This document shows, piece by piece, positions 51,091-61,409 of a stretch of DNA of 64,000 nt. The translations under genes were made by a program, and so were the position numbers. The notes under the pieces were generated by a model. That model was not told the origin of the DNA. It saw only the letters and a program-made list of their open reading frames with translations, and did no database searches. Within the stretch, counting starts at the first letter, position 1; each line of letters starts with the position of its first letter. The DNA is from Flaccisagitta enflata (Eukaryota; Chaetognatha; Sagittoidea; Aphragmophora): positions 51,336,001-51,400,000 of the forward strand of contig OZ231128.1 in NCBI GenBank assembly GCA_965153355.1. Direction: 5' to 3'.

Positions 51091-51659
51091 CATTCCATGG
51101 ATCCATAAAAAAGATGGGCGGCAAAATATTCACTGGAGGCTCTTGTGTTCTGAAAAGACAAAAGTGGCTTCGAAATTTCTAAAAATATGCCATTTTTAGC
51201 TTGTCCGCAGTATTTTCGACGGGGAATCCAAAAATCATGGTCTCGAAAGGCTCCGGAAACCATTTCAATATCTTATGCTAATACTTACTATAAATTGGCG
51301 CCGCCACCTGCCCCCTTTCCTATAATAAAATATAGGCAAATAATTTTTCCTGTACATTTGCTATGGGATATGAGGGGGGTGGCGGCGGTATTTTTTAGAA
51401 GTCCCAGGAGCAAATTTTTGTTTGGAATTATCTGTGTACATGATTTTGAGTCATATTCCTTTGATAGAGAACTTTCCTATGACTTTGCATGAACTCTTGT
51501 TATGCTAATTTTGAAGGCTTGCAGTTGTTATAAACTAGATAAAAAAAAAGAAAAAAGAAAAAGATATCGATGACAAAAGTGAAAGAAAGTAACAGTAAAC
51601 TATTTTTCCGCAAAGCTATTGACAAATGCATGTTTAGAGAACATGCATTCCAACCATGT

Positions 51660-51815
51660 AACAAGGCCGGATACATGGCAATCCAGCCGCGGACAGTTGG
51701 GCAGGAGCAGTAATGCAGAAAACACTTGCAATTCAATGATGAATGCGTAACCAAATGACCAACCATCCAACCAACTGATGGACTTGGCCAATTGTAGAGA
51801 CGCGAGGAAGCATAT
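51660..51815 (+). mobile_element. AACAAGG-family copy in left palindrome arm
   Basis: AACAAGGCCGGATACATGGC, arm AGCCGCGGACAG, TTGGGCAGGAGCAGTAATGC, ACCAACCATCCAACCAACTG, then AATTGTAGAGACGCGAGG. The terminal hairpin is lost. Mirror copy 52,975-53,135. Confidence 0.8.
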
Positions 51816-51892
51816 AAGGTCAACACCTCTAAGTCGCGTGCAGTCGTCAAGACTATAAGACAAAATGAAAAATGACTTAAAACGACTTAAAA

Positions 51893-52002
51893 CGGCGAAA
51901 AAAAGCTAAACGTGATGGACCAACCGACAGACTGATCGACCAACCGACGGACAAACGGACAGATGGACAGACGGACAGAGTGGGTCTACACGCGACTAAA
52001 AA
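51893..52002 (+). mobile_element. AACAAGG-family 3' fragment in left palindrome arm
   Basis: AAAAAAAGCTAAACGTGATG, GACCAACCGACAGACTGATC, GACAGATGGACAGACGGAC, AGAGTGGGTCTACACGCGAC + TAAAAA. One hairpin arm has been deleted. Mirror at about 52,796-52,905. Confidence 0.75.
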
Positions 52003-52030
52003 TTCTTGGAAGTCCTGTCATGTCATTCAC

Positions 52031-52223
52031 TTTTTAGTCGCGTGCACGCAACTATACAACCCGCTGTCTGCCGGTTTGTCAGTCCGTTGGTCAGTAACAC
52101 TTTTTTGGCGTTTACAGGCAGTTTTGGGTTTACAGCTCCTGCTCAACTGCCTAGCTGGTCTATTTCATCACTGCCCCTGCCCACCTGCACACAACTTGGG
52201 TAGCCAAGTATCCGACCTTGCTT
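52031..52223 (-). mobile_element. AACAAGG-family copy in left palindrome arm
   Basis: TTTTTAGTCGCGTGCACGCA + ACTATACAACCCGC, GTTTGTCAGTCCGTTGGTCA, GGCGTTTACAGGCAG, ACAGCTCCTGCTCAACTGCC, CCCCTGCCCACCTGCACACA, ATCCGACCTTGCTT. Mirror at 52,567-52,760. Confidence 0.85.
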
Positions 52224-52224
52224 T

Positions 52225-52335
52225 GAGTCGCGTGCACGCGACTGACCCACTCTGTCCGTCTGTCTGTCGGTCAGTCTGCCGGTTGGTCAGTTGGTTGGTT
52301 GGTAGGCCACACTTAGCTTTTTTCACCGTTTTACG
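52225..52335 (-). mobile_element. AACAAGG-family 3' end next to the loop
   Basis: GAGTCGCGTGCACGCGACTG hairpin, then ACCCACTCTGTCCGTCTGTC, GGTTGGTCAGTTGGTTGGTT and ACACTTAGCTTTTTTCACCG. Mirror at about 52,455-52,564. Confidence 0.78.
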
Positions 52336-53481
52336 TAATTTTAAGTCATTTTAAGTAACTTGAAGACTTAAAGACTAAAAGACCAAAAAAACTAGAAGAC
52401 TAAATATAATTAATTCAAAATGAATTTAAGTTACTTAAAATGACTTAAAATTACGTAAAACGGTGAAAAAAGCTAAGTGTGGCCTATCAACCAACCAACC
52501 AACTGACCAACCGACAGACTGACCGACAGACAGATGGACAGAGCGGGTCAGTCGCGTGCACGCGACTCAAAGCAAGGTCAGATACTTGGCTACCCAAGTT
52601 GTGTGCAGGTGGGCAGGGGCAGTGATGAAATAGACCAGCTAGGCAGTTGAGCAGGAGCTGTAAACCCAAAACTGCCTGTAAACGCCAAAAAAGTGTTACT
52701 GACCAACGGACTGACAAACCGGCAGACAGCGGGTTGTATAGTTGCGTGCACGCGACTAAAAAGTGAATGACATGATAGGACTTCCAAGAATTTTTAGTCG
52801 CGTGCAGACCCACTCTGTCAGTCTGTCCATCTGTCCGTTTGTCCGTCGGTTGGTCAATCAGTCTGTCGGTCGGTCCATCACGCTTAGCTTTTTTTCGCCG
52901 TTTTATGTCGTTTTAAGTCATTTTTCATTTTGTCTTATAGTCTTGACGACTGCACGCGACTTAGAGGTGTTGACCTTATATGCTTCCTCGCGTCTCTACA
53001 ATTGGCCAAGTCCATCAGTTGGTTGGATGGTTGGTCATTTGGTTACGCATTCATCATTGAATTGCAAGTGTTTTCTGCATTACTGCTCCTGCCCAACTGT
53101 CCGCGGCTGGATTGCCATGTATCCGGCCTTGTTACATGGTTGGAATGCATGTTCTCTAAACATGCATTTGTCGATAGCTTTGCGGAAAAATAGTTTACTG
53201 TTACTTTCTTTCACTTTTGTCATCGATATCTTTTTCTTTTTTCTTTTTTTTAACCTAGTTTATAACAACTGCAAGCCTTCAAAATGCTCAAAATTAAGAA
53301 GGTAGTAGTCACTCTCCATTAATGTGAGCAATATAATTCTCTCAATTCTTACGTCCTTTCTATTTGTTTGTTTATTCATTTGTTTGTTTTGTTCCTAAGT
53401 ATTGGTCTTATGGTTTTAACAACCACACGCAACTGTAAGTTATTGGCCTTGTTCATATAGTGCGTCAGCATTCATTTTGGC

Positions 53482-53642
53482 AAGAATAGTAATCTACGTA
53501 TCGCTCGAAATCCTCCTAGAAAGCGTTGTTGTTGCTGTTGTTGTTGTTGTTGTTGTTGTTATCATCGTCTTTGTTGTTATTGTTGTTGTTATTGTTTTGT
53601 TATCATCGTTGTTGTTGTTGTTGTTGTTGTTGTTGATGTTGA

Positions 53643-53686
<44 letters not shown>

Positions 53687-53754
53687 TTTTGTTGTTGTTA
53701 TCATCGTCTTTGTTGATGTTGTTGTTGTTATTATTGTTATTGTTGTTATCATCG

Positions 53755-53810
<56 letters not shown>

Positions 53811-53844
53811 ATTGTTGTTATTGTTGTTATTGTTGTTATCATCG

Positions 53845-53912
<68 letters not shown>

Positions 53913-53922
53913 ATCATTGTCT

Positions 53923-53966
<44 letters not shown>

Positions 53967-53968
53967 AT

Positions 53969-54016
<48 letters not shown>

Positions 54017-55017
54017 CATTGTAAATGGAACTGATAGGAAACACTGAGAGTTTTAAAGATGCGTAAGACAGTTTTTGCTTAAAAACACTAAAAAAAATCA
54101 TTATTTTGATATTTTTAGGCAATTTTTAAAGCTTTGATCTTGAAAATTTCACACACAGCATGTTGTTGAGGTTAATAGTATTTATGTTTCAACAATTAAT
54201 AATCATTTCCAGGATTTTTGAAGCTGCATGAATGAATTTAGGCTTAAAAATACTAAAAAACTCATATTTTGCCATGTTAAAGCTATTTTAAAGCACTTAT
54301 CTGTGAAATATCCCAGAAAAACTTGTTGAAAAGGGTAAAATTTTGTACATTTGAACAGTCGTCACACATTTCTACTATTTTTCAGGGTTTTCTAAGGAGC
54401 ATGAATTTTTTATAACTGAAAAAGTAGCAAAAAACCCTCAAAAACGCCTAAAAATGGCAATTTAGGGGTCTAGGGGTCATTTGACTCAATTTTTTTTGCC
54501 AGATTTGGATTGGCAAGCTGAAAATATGTTGGAAATAGGTTGATTTTGTGTCAAAAATAAACTATTTGAGGCCCTAATACCCTCTAAACACCCCCAAAAT
54601 GTCAATTTAGGGGTCTAGGGGTCTTTTTCCAAAAAAAATTTTGCCAGAATCAGATCCGCAGTAAAATTTTGGGTGGGAAACCATTGGATTTAGTAGCAAA
54701 AATAAATTATTCAAGGTCCTAATGCCCTCTAAACCATTTGAAAAAGTGCTAAAATTGAAATATCTCCAAATTGGGCATTTTTAGTCAACTTTTGATGCTT
54801 GACCCTTTCTTCCAGGGCTATAGGCAAACTTTTTTGGGTATTTTGAAAAAATATTTTTTTGACCTGTCCGATATAGACCACATATTTGATCCGAGTAACA
54901 ATTTGGCCAAAATTTTGGCAAAATTGACCCTACCCCAGGCAATTACACCTCCTCCCACATGTTTTCCCAGATGAGCGATGACCTGTGATGATTTTTACTT
55001 TTTTGTGGTTCATCCCA
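53482..55017 (-). repeat. Right terminal inverted repeat of the foldback
   Basis: Begins AAGAATAGTAATCTACGTAT, then an interrupted (GTT)n tract 53,524-54,013, longer than the AAC tract of the other arm, then the shared 1.0-kb AT-rich sequence. Different repeat length in the two arms shows independent slippage after insertion. Confidence 0.9.
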
Positions 55018-55176
55018 TTTTGCCAGTCATTCATTTTTTACTCGCCTGTCTTATCACCCTCTCTGACTTCGACGTTCAAGCCATCGCCGATTAATATTCA
55101 TAATCCTAACCAAATATGAGTAGCCTGAACAAACATTTGAGTTGGAGACCATCACAAACTCTAGAAAGTAGAGAAT

Positions 55177-55318
55177 AACAAGGAGAACTCTCATAGTCGT
55201 GGGCAGTGGGGCAGGGGCAAAAAACACCAAAAAGGATTGGCAGACCGACCGACTGACCGACCAATCGACCGACCGACCAACCAAACGAAAAGTGGCTCTT
55301 AGAATCAGCGACTAAAAA
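55177..55318 (+). mobile_element. AACAAGG-family element, GTCGTGG subfamily, copy 1
   Basis: AACAAGGAGAACTCTCATAG, arm AGTCGTGGGC, GGGGCAGGGGC, GACCGACCGACTGACCGACC, AAGTGGCTCTTAGAATCAGC + GACTAAAAA. The long-range arm (AGTCG/CGACT) is kept but no strong local hairpin is left. Confidence 0.78.
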
Positions 55319-55444
55319 TGTTTTTGACCAATTTCTACATTTTGATACAACAATATCATTAACTACCACTACTCCGTATGCCAGTCTGTTTGTCTATCTG
55401 TCCTTACTCTCTTCCTCTCTTTTTTTTTCTCTCTCTTTCTTTTA

Positions 55445-55495
<51 letters not shown>

Positions 55496-55765
55496 GTTTT
55501 TGTGCGCATTGGCCATTTCGCAAATTTGAATATGCGTGCACATTTGTAACGCCCTTTCACCACTTTTCTTTCTCTTCCAACTTAGAAGCACTTACATTTT
55601 GATGCTTTCGCCAGTCATTCATTTTTTACTCGTCTGTCGTATCACCCTCTTTGACTTCGGCGTTCAAGCCATCGCCTAAGTAATATTCATAATCCCAACC
55701 AAATACGAGTAGCCCGAACAAACATTTGAGTTGGAGACCATCACAAACTCTAGAAAGTAGAGAAT

Positions 55766-55915
55766 AACAAGGAGAACTCTCATAGTCGTGGGCGGAGGGG
55801 CAGGGGCGAAAAACACCAAAAAAGATTGGCAGACCGACCGACTGACCAACCGATCGACCGATTGACCGACCGACCGACCAAACGAAAAGTGGTTCTTAGA
55901 ATCAGCGACTAAAAA
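55766..55915 (+). mobile_element. AACAAGG-family element, GTCGTGG subfamily, copy 2
   Basis: Paralogue of the previous copy within the 588-bp duplication; differs mainly in the number of GACCGACC units (one or two more). Confidence 0.8.
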
Positions 55916-56064
55916 TGTTTTTGACCAATTTCTACATTTTGATACAACGATACAAGTATTAACTACCACTACTCCGTATGCCAGTCTGATTGTCTATCTG
56001 TCCTTACTCTCTTCCTCTCTTATTTTTTCTCTCTCTTTCTTTCTCTCTCTCTCTCTCTCTCTCT

Positions 56065-56261
56065 CCTTTCCACTGTCGTCTCTGTCTTGTCCAGGAGCCG
56101 CTTGGCTGAAAAACGAGTGAATTGTGATTCCGCTGACAACTCAGAAAAAAATCTCGAGGGTCTGATTTGACTTTCTTTTAGAGAAACCCTTATTCTTCAG
56201 CCACTCACACCTTTTCATCTCCCCCTTCCCATCAGCTTCACAGTATTTCTTTCTACTATCT
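56065..56261. other. Unique spacer
   Basis: Nothing recognised. Confidence 0.4.
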
Positions 56262-56820
56262 TTTTGAGCCCCAAACCAAAAGGGCCGATGTCCTGTAGGA
56301 CACGAGGGTGAATTTCCAGACGTCCGTCCATCCGTTCTTCCATCCTTCAATCCTTCCATCCTTCCGTCCAAGCCTCCATCTGTCCGTCCCCCCTTCCCCA
56401 TTAGCCGAGCCCCATATAAGGCCTGATTTTGGCATGCTAAGCTCTCGAATTAGCCCTCCCAGGCCTCAATTTAGCCCTCAAGATCTCAAATAAGCCCCCA
56501 GACTTCAAATCAGCCCTCCAGGCCTCAAATCAGCTCTCCAGGTCATTTTGCTTCTTTGGGCCCAAAGTCTGTCCCCTAGACCTTAAAGACATGTTCTTCA
56601 GGACTAAAATCTTCCCTCCAAACCTCAAATCTGCCTTCAGAAACCTCAATCAGTCTTCTTAGGCCTGATATATTCCCCCTCAGGACGTCTGGAAATTCAC
56701 CTCTGTGTGCCACAGGACATCGACTCTTTGAGGCCGTTGTCGTGCTCTCACTCCACTACTTCACATAATCACTCCAAGCAGGGCATTGGGTACCGCTGAC
56801 CATGTGCGATCCTTGGATGA
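56262..56820 (+). mobile_element. GGGCAG-family element, copy H
   Basis: GAGCCCCAAACCAAAAGGGC and GATGTCCTGTAGGACACGAG open it, then TTTCCAGACGTCCGTCC. Core units are CCCTCCAGGCCTCAAATCAG. GGACGTCTGGAAATTCACC and CACAGGACATCGACTCTTTG close it, then TCGTGCTCTCACTCC...AAGCAGGGCATTGGGTACC and GCTGACCATGTGCGATCCTT + GGATGACTTG. The distal motif is the exact reverse of the start of copies C and D. Confidence 0.87.
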
Positions 56821-56854
56821 CTTGTTTAACGTGTACGTGTTCTTTACTTCATTC

Positions 56855-57050
56855 TTCTTCATCATCGTCATCTTCTCCCTCTTCTTGTTCTTCTTATTCA
56901 CCATCATAGTCATCATCATTTTCTCCTTCTTCTTCTTCTTCTTATTCTTCTTCTTCCCTTCTTCTTCTTCTTCTTCTTCTTCTTCTTCTTCTTCTTCTTC
57001 TTCTTCTTCTTCTTCTTCTTCTTCTTCATCTTCCTCTTCTTTCCCTCCAC
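56855..57050 (+). repeat. (TTC)n tract
   Basis: TTC/ATC-rich from 56,855, nearly pure TTC at 56,960-57,028. It abuts a GGGCAG element, like the purine tracts beside copies A, C and D. Confidence 0.95.
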
Positions 57051-57487
57051 TCATCTCCCCCTCCGTCCCCCTCCACCCCACGCCGCGCTGTGTGGGTCTC
57101 CTCCATCAGTCTTTCTGACGATCAGACCCTTTTTTTCTCCTGGAATTCAACGGTTTTGCACTTCAGCGGCGTCTTTGCTATGATTCCCACTGCGCTTCTT
57201 AACCCCCAAGTTGCACTCCACTCCAGGATAACGCGCTCAAAATTAAAGCGAGAGAAATCATAATTTTAAGATATTCATAATTTGAAAATTGCTCCTTGTA
57301 AGGAACAGCCTGACGTTTGTTCCTCTTGCTTTGGTTGGTCAAAACAGTGAAATTAAAACAGTTAGAATGTTATGACAAAACAAAACCATTTTCAAGGCAC
57401 TAATCTCGACCTCACCGTTCTGTGGATACTTCTTACAGATTAAATTTTCCTTCAAAATGATTAATTCTGTGCATTTCTGATTCGACA
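57051..57487. other. AT-rich non-coding stretch
   Basis: Nothing recognised. Confidence 0.4.
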
Positions 57488-58047
57488 GTATGATTCATCT
57501 CGTTTGCAACATTTGATGACGACGTAACTCCAAAAGTAATAAAGATAATCAAATTCTGAAAAAAAGTTTCCGAAAGATGAATGTCTGGCATTTTCTTATG
57601 AACGATTCTTCAAGATTTTTTAAAAGAAAGTGACCCTTTTTACACATACATACTGAAAATTTTGCAATTTTAAATAAACCATTTTGTCATGCTTTCAGTA
57701 AAACTGATTTTTTTAAGATTTGTCTCATTTCTGAAAATTTGAGTTTTTGACACCAGATTGGTTGTAAATTAAAGATGTTCAATATAATTCATGGAAACAA
57801 AGAGAGAAAAATGCCCTTTTGGCATCATTTAGTGGAAAAAGGCAGGAAAAATGGCTTTTTTTGCCAAAAATTGACAAATCTTCATCAAATGCCAATAGCA
57901 TCAGATTTTTATCAAAAATCTGTAAGAATTGAACATGAAAAAATGCCAAACATTTATCTTTCAGAGACTTTTTTCAAAATCTGATTATCTTTATTACGTT
58001 TTGAGTTACGTCGTCATCAAATGTTGCAAACGAGATGAATCATACTG
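57488..58047. mobile_element. 560-bp MITE with inverted ends of about 115 bp
   Basis: CAGTATGATTCATCTCGTTT + GCAACATTTGATGACGACGT and the following AATAAAGATAATC..GAAAGAT recur inverted at 57,935-58,047, roughly 90% by eye. The outer dinucleotide is TA on the right and GA on the left, so a TA duplication is possible but not clean. A 69-codon frame inside (57,775-57,984) crosses the right arm and is not a gene. Confidence 0.88.
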
Positions 58048-58280
58048 TATCCCACACGAATATTCAAATTTTGAAATAAAGGTGTGATCCACTCTGCATG
58101 TGATTTTGCAGTGATTTAGTTGATCATGTTGCCATGTCCGATCATCCCTCTCTCTAGCCACATTTTCGACCTCACTTCCGCTCTCTTCCTTGTTAATTCA
58201 TTCATAAATCCATTCATTATTTTCTCCTTTATTCCTCAATTTCTGAATTAATCAATGACTTTTCCTCTCTGTTACCCTTT
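58048..58280. other. Unique spacer
   Basis: Nothing recognised. Confidence 0.4.
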
Positions 58281-58532
58281 GGGCGTGTTTCTAGTCAGAG
58301 ACAATCGCGTTTTGAACGGGCCACTCGGTCGCTCGCTACGTTCGTTTGCTCGCACCTCTCACTCTACTCACTTGCTCTGCAGCACTCTGCTTTACTCCGC
58401 TCGCTTTGCTCACTCGCTCCATTCACAAGCTTGCTCACTCACTTCGCTTACTCCCTTGTGGGATGGTTGAAATTCTTGAATATGTGTACAGTGGGAACTA
58501 TCGCGTTTTTCATCTTCACTAGCAACACGCCC
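58281..58532. mobile_element. MITE with GGGCGTGTTTCTAGT ends and GAGCGA core
   Basis: GGGCGTGTTTCTAGTCAGAG and the inverted GGGCGTGTTGCTAGTGAAGA form the ends. The core is CTCGCTACG/CACTCGCTC-type repeat, the reverse orientation of the 37,523 copy, with which it shares GACAATCGCGTTTT and the CATGAATTTCAACTGTCCCA-like segment. Confidence 0.85.
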
Positions 58533-58763
58533 TAAGTCCTGCTTCCCTTCCAATCATTCACTAACTTTTGTCCCGGTCCCCTTTCCAATCATTTTCAATA
58601 TTTGCCCCAAGTTGCACTTTTTTTCATCTTTCTTTTGTAAGTCCGCCAGTTTCTTTCTGTCTGTGTCTGTGTAACTCTATGTGCAACTCTCCGTATGCCT
58701 GATTATCAGTATATCTGTCTGTCTCTTTGTCTGCTTGTCCGTCTCTATCTGTTTGTCTATCCT

Positions 58764-59155
<392 letters not shown>

Positions 59156-59638
59156 AAAAAACCTAAAGTAGGCATGGAATTTTAAGCTAAAAACGCAAAG
59201 CACCAGTGAAAGATTCGGATAAGTGAATGAGGAGCTGTCTTAACTTGCTGTGTGTAAGTGGACAATGCTTGGTTCAGAGTTAAACATACTGCGCTTTTGA
59301 GTTTTGAATGTGTACTATTATCATAAATTCCTCAACGCTCAAGAGACCGCAGCTTGTTTTTAAATCCTCTGCCGCTTCTCCTGATGCTGCCGCTGCCTTG
59401 TTCATATGTTTTTTTGCGTTTTCTGCCTTGTGTCCCTAGAGGGCCGCTAAAACAGAGAGCAAGAGGAAGGCAAAAGAACAATTTTTGATAGTGATTTCTT
59501 TGTAGATGATGACACACAGCGATGTGTGGCAAGGGACTTCAGGGACATCACGTGACGTCCCTGCTGTCGGGCTTGAAAGTTTGTCGGGCTTGAAAATGTG
59601 TTGTGAAAAATTTGAAGATCGGGAGAAAAAAAAAGAGC

Positions 59639-59640
<2 letters not shown>
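59156..59640. other. Non-coding stretch
   Basis: A palindrome AGGGACATCACGTGACGTCCCT-like (about 59,541-59,562) contains CACGTG; no gene seen. Confidence 0.5.
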
Positions 59641-59701
<61 letters not shown>

Positions 59702-59737
59702 ACGCTGACAAACAAACAGACAGAAAGATATACAATA

Positions 59738-59768
<31 letters not shown>

Positions 59769-59770
59769 TA
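59641..59770 (+). repeat. (GA)n and (GACA)n arrays
   Basis: GA at 59,643-59,694, linker, GACA at 59,738-59,767. Confidence 0.95.
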
Positions 59771-60813
59771 AACACAACAGAAAAAAAAATCATTGAATCA
59801 AATTCTTTGGGGGAAATATTAAACGAGTTTGCAAAACAAAATGAGGTGAGGGCTTGATTGATACGTGTAGATTATTAGTATGCTTTGCCTTTACCTGCTA
59901 TACAGTTTTTTTAAATACTTTACTTGCACGATTGCACAATTGTATGAATCAATTAAAAATATATCAATTTGATAAAGAAATAACCATCTAGATGAGAATC
60001 AATCTTTCATTAGTTACTTTTTGTCTAGTATTAATTGCTATTGGCTTATATAGCATAGGAATCACAGAAAATCAGTTTAAAGGCTGTCGTGCTTAAATTT
60101 GCTGTTGTGCTTGGAATTTGCTGTGAAGTCCCTAGGCTCCAAACTGCCATACATCGCTGATGACACAGGCACAGGCGCTTTATGATTTTCGATATAACAA
60201 GGTGAAATTGGCGTCTAAACCGAAAGTTAAGACACCTTATGGCCCCCCAAGGTGCCCTGAATCCTAGGATTCTCGCCATATTGGATGCCTACCTAAAGAG
60301 ACCGACATGGACAGACAGAGACAGACAGATACAAAGACAGGCGGAGATGTAAAGAACACAAGAAAGAGGGAAACAGAGAAAGAGAGAAAGAAGCAAAGAA
60401 AGAAAGGAATAGGAAAGAAAACTAATGAGACAGACAGAAAAACAGACAATCAAACACACGCACTCGCTCAAAGCCGCAACCGATACACAGCGAAAATAGA
60501 CAGAAATAAGGAATAAGAGAGCGAGACAGAGAAGGAGCGGGAAAGGATTGAGGAAGGCGTTGAGAAAAAGACGAACGGAAAGCGGAAGAAGCAGAGGATA
60601 CCACAAAAGAAAACGACTTTCGGACAACTAATCAGTGAAGAAAACAACTGCATTGCGATGGACAAAGACAAAGGAAGATGCACGGAATAGAAAAAGAGAA
60701 GAAAAGAAGGATTGAGAAGAATTTTGGTTGGAATGTGGAGTATAGTTGCTGAAGGATGACAAAGGCAATAGACTAATAGTGCCAAATAAATAAGGTTCGC
60801 AACCCAAGTATTA
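59771..60813. other. Non-coding stretch
   Basis: AT-rich to about 60,290, then a purine-rich segment with GACAGACAGAGACAG and AGAAAGAAG patterns to about 60,720. No gene recognised; the minus-strand Ser/Phe/Leu frame over the purine part is an artefact. Confidence 0.55.
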
Positions 60814-61224
60814 CTATGCGAATTAAAAAAAAAGACGCACCTTTGTATTTGCTGATAAAACTGACTTAAAAAGTACAAAAAAAATTTTACAGAAAAAGTG
60901 ATTTTGAAGATTTTCAAATTATCTTTCATTCTAGACCAATCCCAGATCTGTATCTTTAACGGTTTAGGAGCTAGAGCTCTTTAAAGTGAGACACCATTTT
61001 GCTGAATTGCATCTTTTTCAAAGGGACTGCAAAAACAAATTTGGCAACGTTTTTACTCAAACTAATGCCATTTCCAAACGAAAAAAGATAGAGATACCAG
61101 ATTGGCGCCAAATGAAAGAGTTTTTCAAGAGCTTCAAAATGGTCTAAGATTTTAGTTAGTTTTTGTGATTTTCAATGGCGCAATCAATCATTCAAAAGTG
61201 CGTCTTTTTTTTAAATTCATATAG
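60814..61224. mobile_element. MITE, CTATRYGAATT...AAAAAGACGC family, TA duplication
   Basis: Ends CTATGCGAATTAAAAAAAAA + GACGCAC and CTATATGAATTTAAAAAAAA + GACGCAC. TA at 60,812-60,813 and 61,225-61,226. The interior has CCAATCCCAGATCTGTATC and ACCAGATTGGCGCCAAATGA, i.e. the same core word in both orientations. Confidence 0.9.
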
Positions 61225-61278
61225 TATATCGGAAAGCTCGAAAGCCATACAGAACATGTAAAGCAAGAATATAGGTAA

Positions 61279-61409
61279 AACAAGGCCGGAAAAACGGGCC
61301 AGGACAGAGCGCGAAGCATGCTTATTTGAGCGTGAGGGACCAACGGATGGACAGACCGACCAACAAACGGACACAGCCTCTTTCAGAGATGCGTTGCTCC
61401 GCCTAAAAA
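61279..61409 (+). mobile_element. AACAAGG-family element, weak-hairpin copy
   Basis: AACAAGGCCGGAAAAACGGG, CAGGACAGAGCGCGAAGCAT, GGACCAACGGATGGACAGAC, CACAGCCTCTTTCAGAGATG + CGTTGCTCCGCCTAAAAA. The order is intact; arms are eroded. Confidence 0.75.

Larger units (their letters stand above)
48210..51507. mobile_element. 3.3-kb hAT-like element inside the foldback's left arm
   Basis: Left end TAGCCTAACAACAAAAAATG; right end inverted TAGCATAACAAGAGTTCATG. The following TCATAG.AAAGTTCTCTATC and ATCATGT parts also match, about 85-110 bp in all. ATTTTGAA is duplicated at 48,202-48,209 and 51,508-51,515. The opposite arm of the foldback carries the single, uninterrupted site (53,278-53,285 on the other strand), so the insertion came after the foldback formed. 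Eight-bp duplications and TAG-starting ends suit hAT elements. No transposase frame; the interior has a 160-bp tandem repeat, an AACAAGG copy and a CT/CACTCG minisatellite. Confidence 0.82.
51516..53277. repeat. Central palindrome, arms about 850 bp, loop 66 bp
   Basis: 51,516-52,361 is the inverted copy of 52,428-53,277, with high identity by eye and one deletion near 52,805. The loop is 52,362-52,427. Frames in the two arms give nearly the same peptide (for example GLHATKNSWKS at both 51,983 and the mirror position 52,810), which reflects the palindrome and is no sign of coding. Each arm is mainly AACAAGG-family copies. Confidence 0.93.
45870..55017. mobile_element. 9.1-kb foldback transposon, Mutator-like, non-autonomous
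   Basis: Starts TGGGATGAACCACAAAAAAG and ends with the inverted sequence. The terminal arms 45,870-47,316 and 53,482-55,017 are close to identical outside the AAC/GTT tracts (I checked about 250 bp base by base and sampled the rest). TTTTGCCAG is duplicated at 45,861-45,869 and 55,018-55,026, and 55,606-55,614 shows the unoccupied paralogous site TTTCGCCAG. Long inverted ends with a 9-bp duplication are the known mark of Mutator-like elements. A second inverted pair (48,091-48,209 / 53,278-53,396) and a central palindrome continue the arms, so the original element was probably one foldback with arms of about 2.6 kb. No transposase frame exists inside. Confidence 0.85.
55018..56064 (+). repeat. 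588-bp direct duplication (one and three-quarter copies)
   Basis: CCAGTCATTCATTTTTTACTCG begins a unit at 55,023 and again at 55,611. Each contains TAATATTCATAATCC, AGCC.GAACAAACATTTGAG, an AACAAGG-family copy, ACTACTCCGTATGCCAGTCTG and a (CT)n run (55,449-55,490; 56,036-56,064). The junction at 55,606-55,614 is the empty site of the foldback. Confidence 0.9.

Noticed and set aside
51980-52354. Paralogous peptides in both arms (GLHATKNSWKS...)
   Set aside because: They mirror each other because the DNA is palindromic; frames cross AACAAGG copies and have no domain.
45870-55017. Polinton/Maverick-type giant element
   Set aside because: Polintons make 6-bp duplications and encode polymerase, integrase and capsid-like proteins; none is present here.
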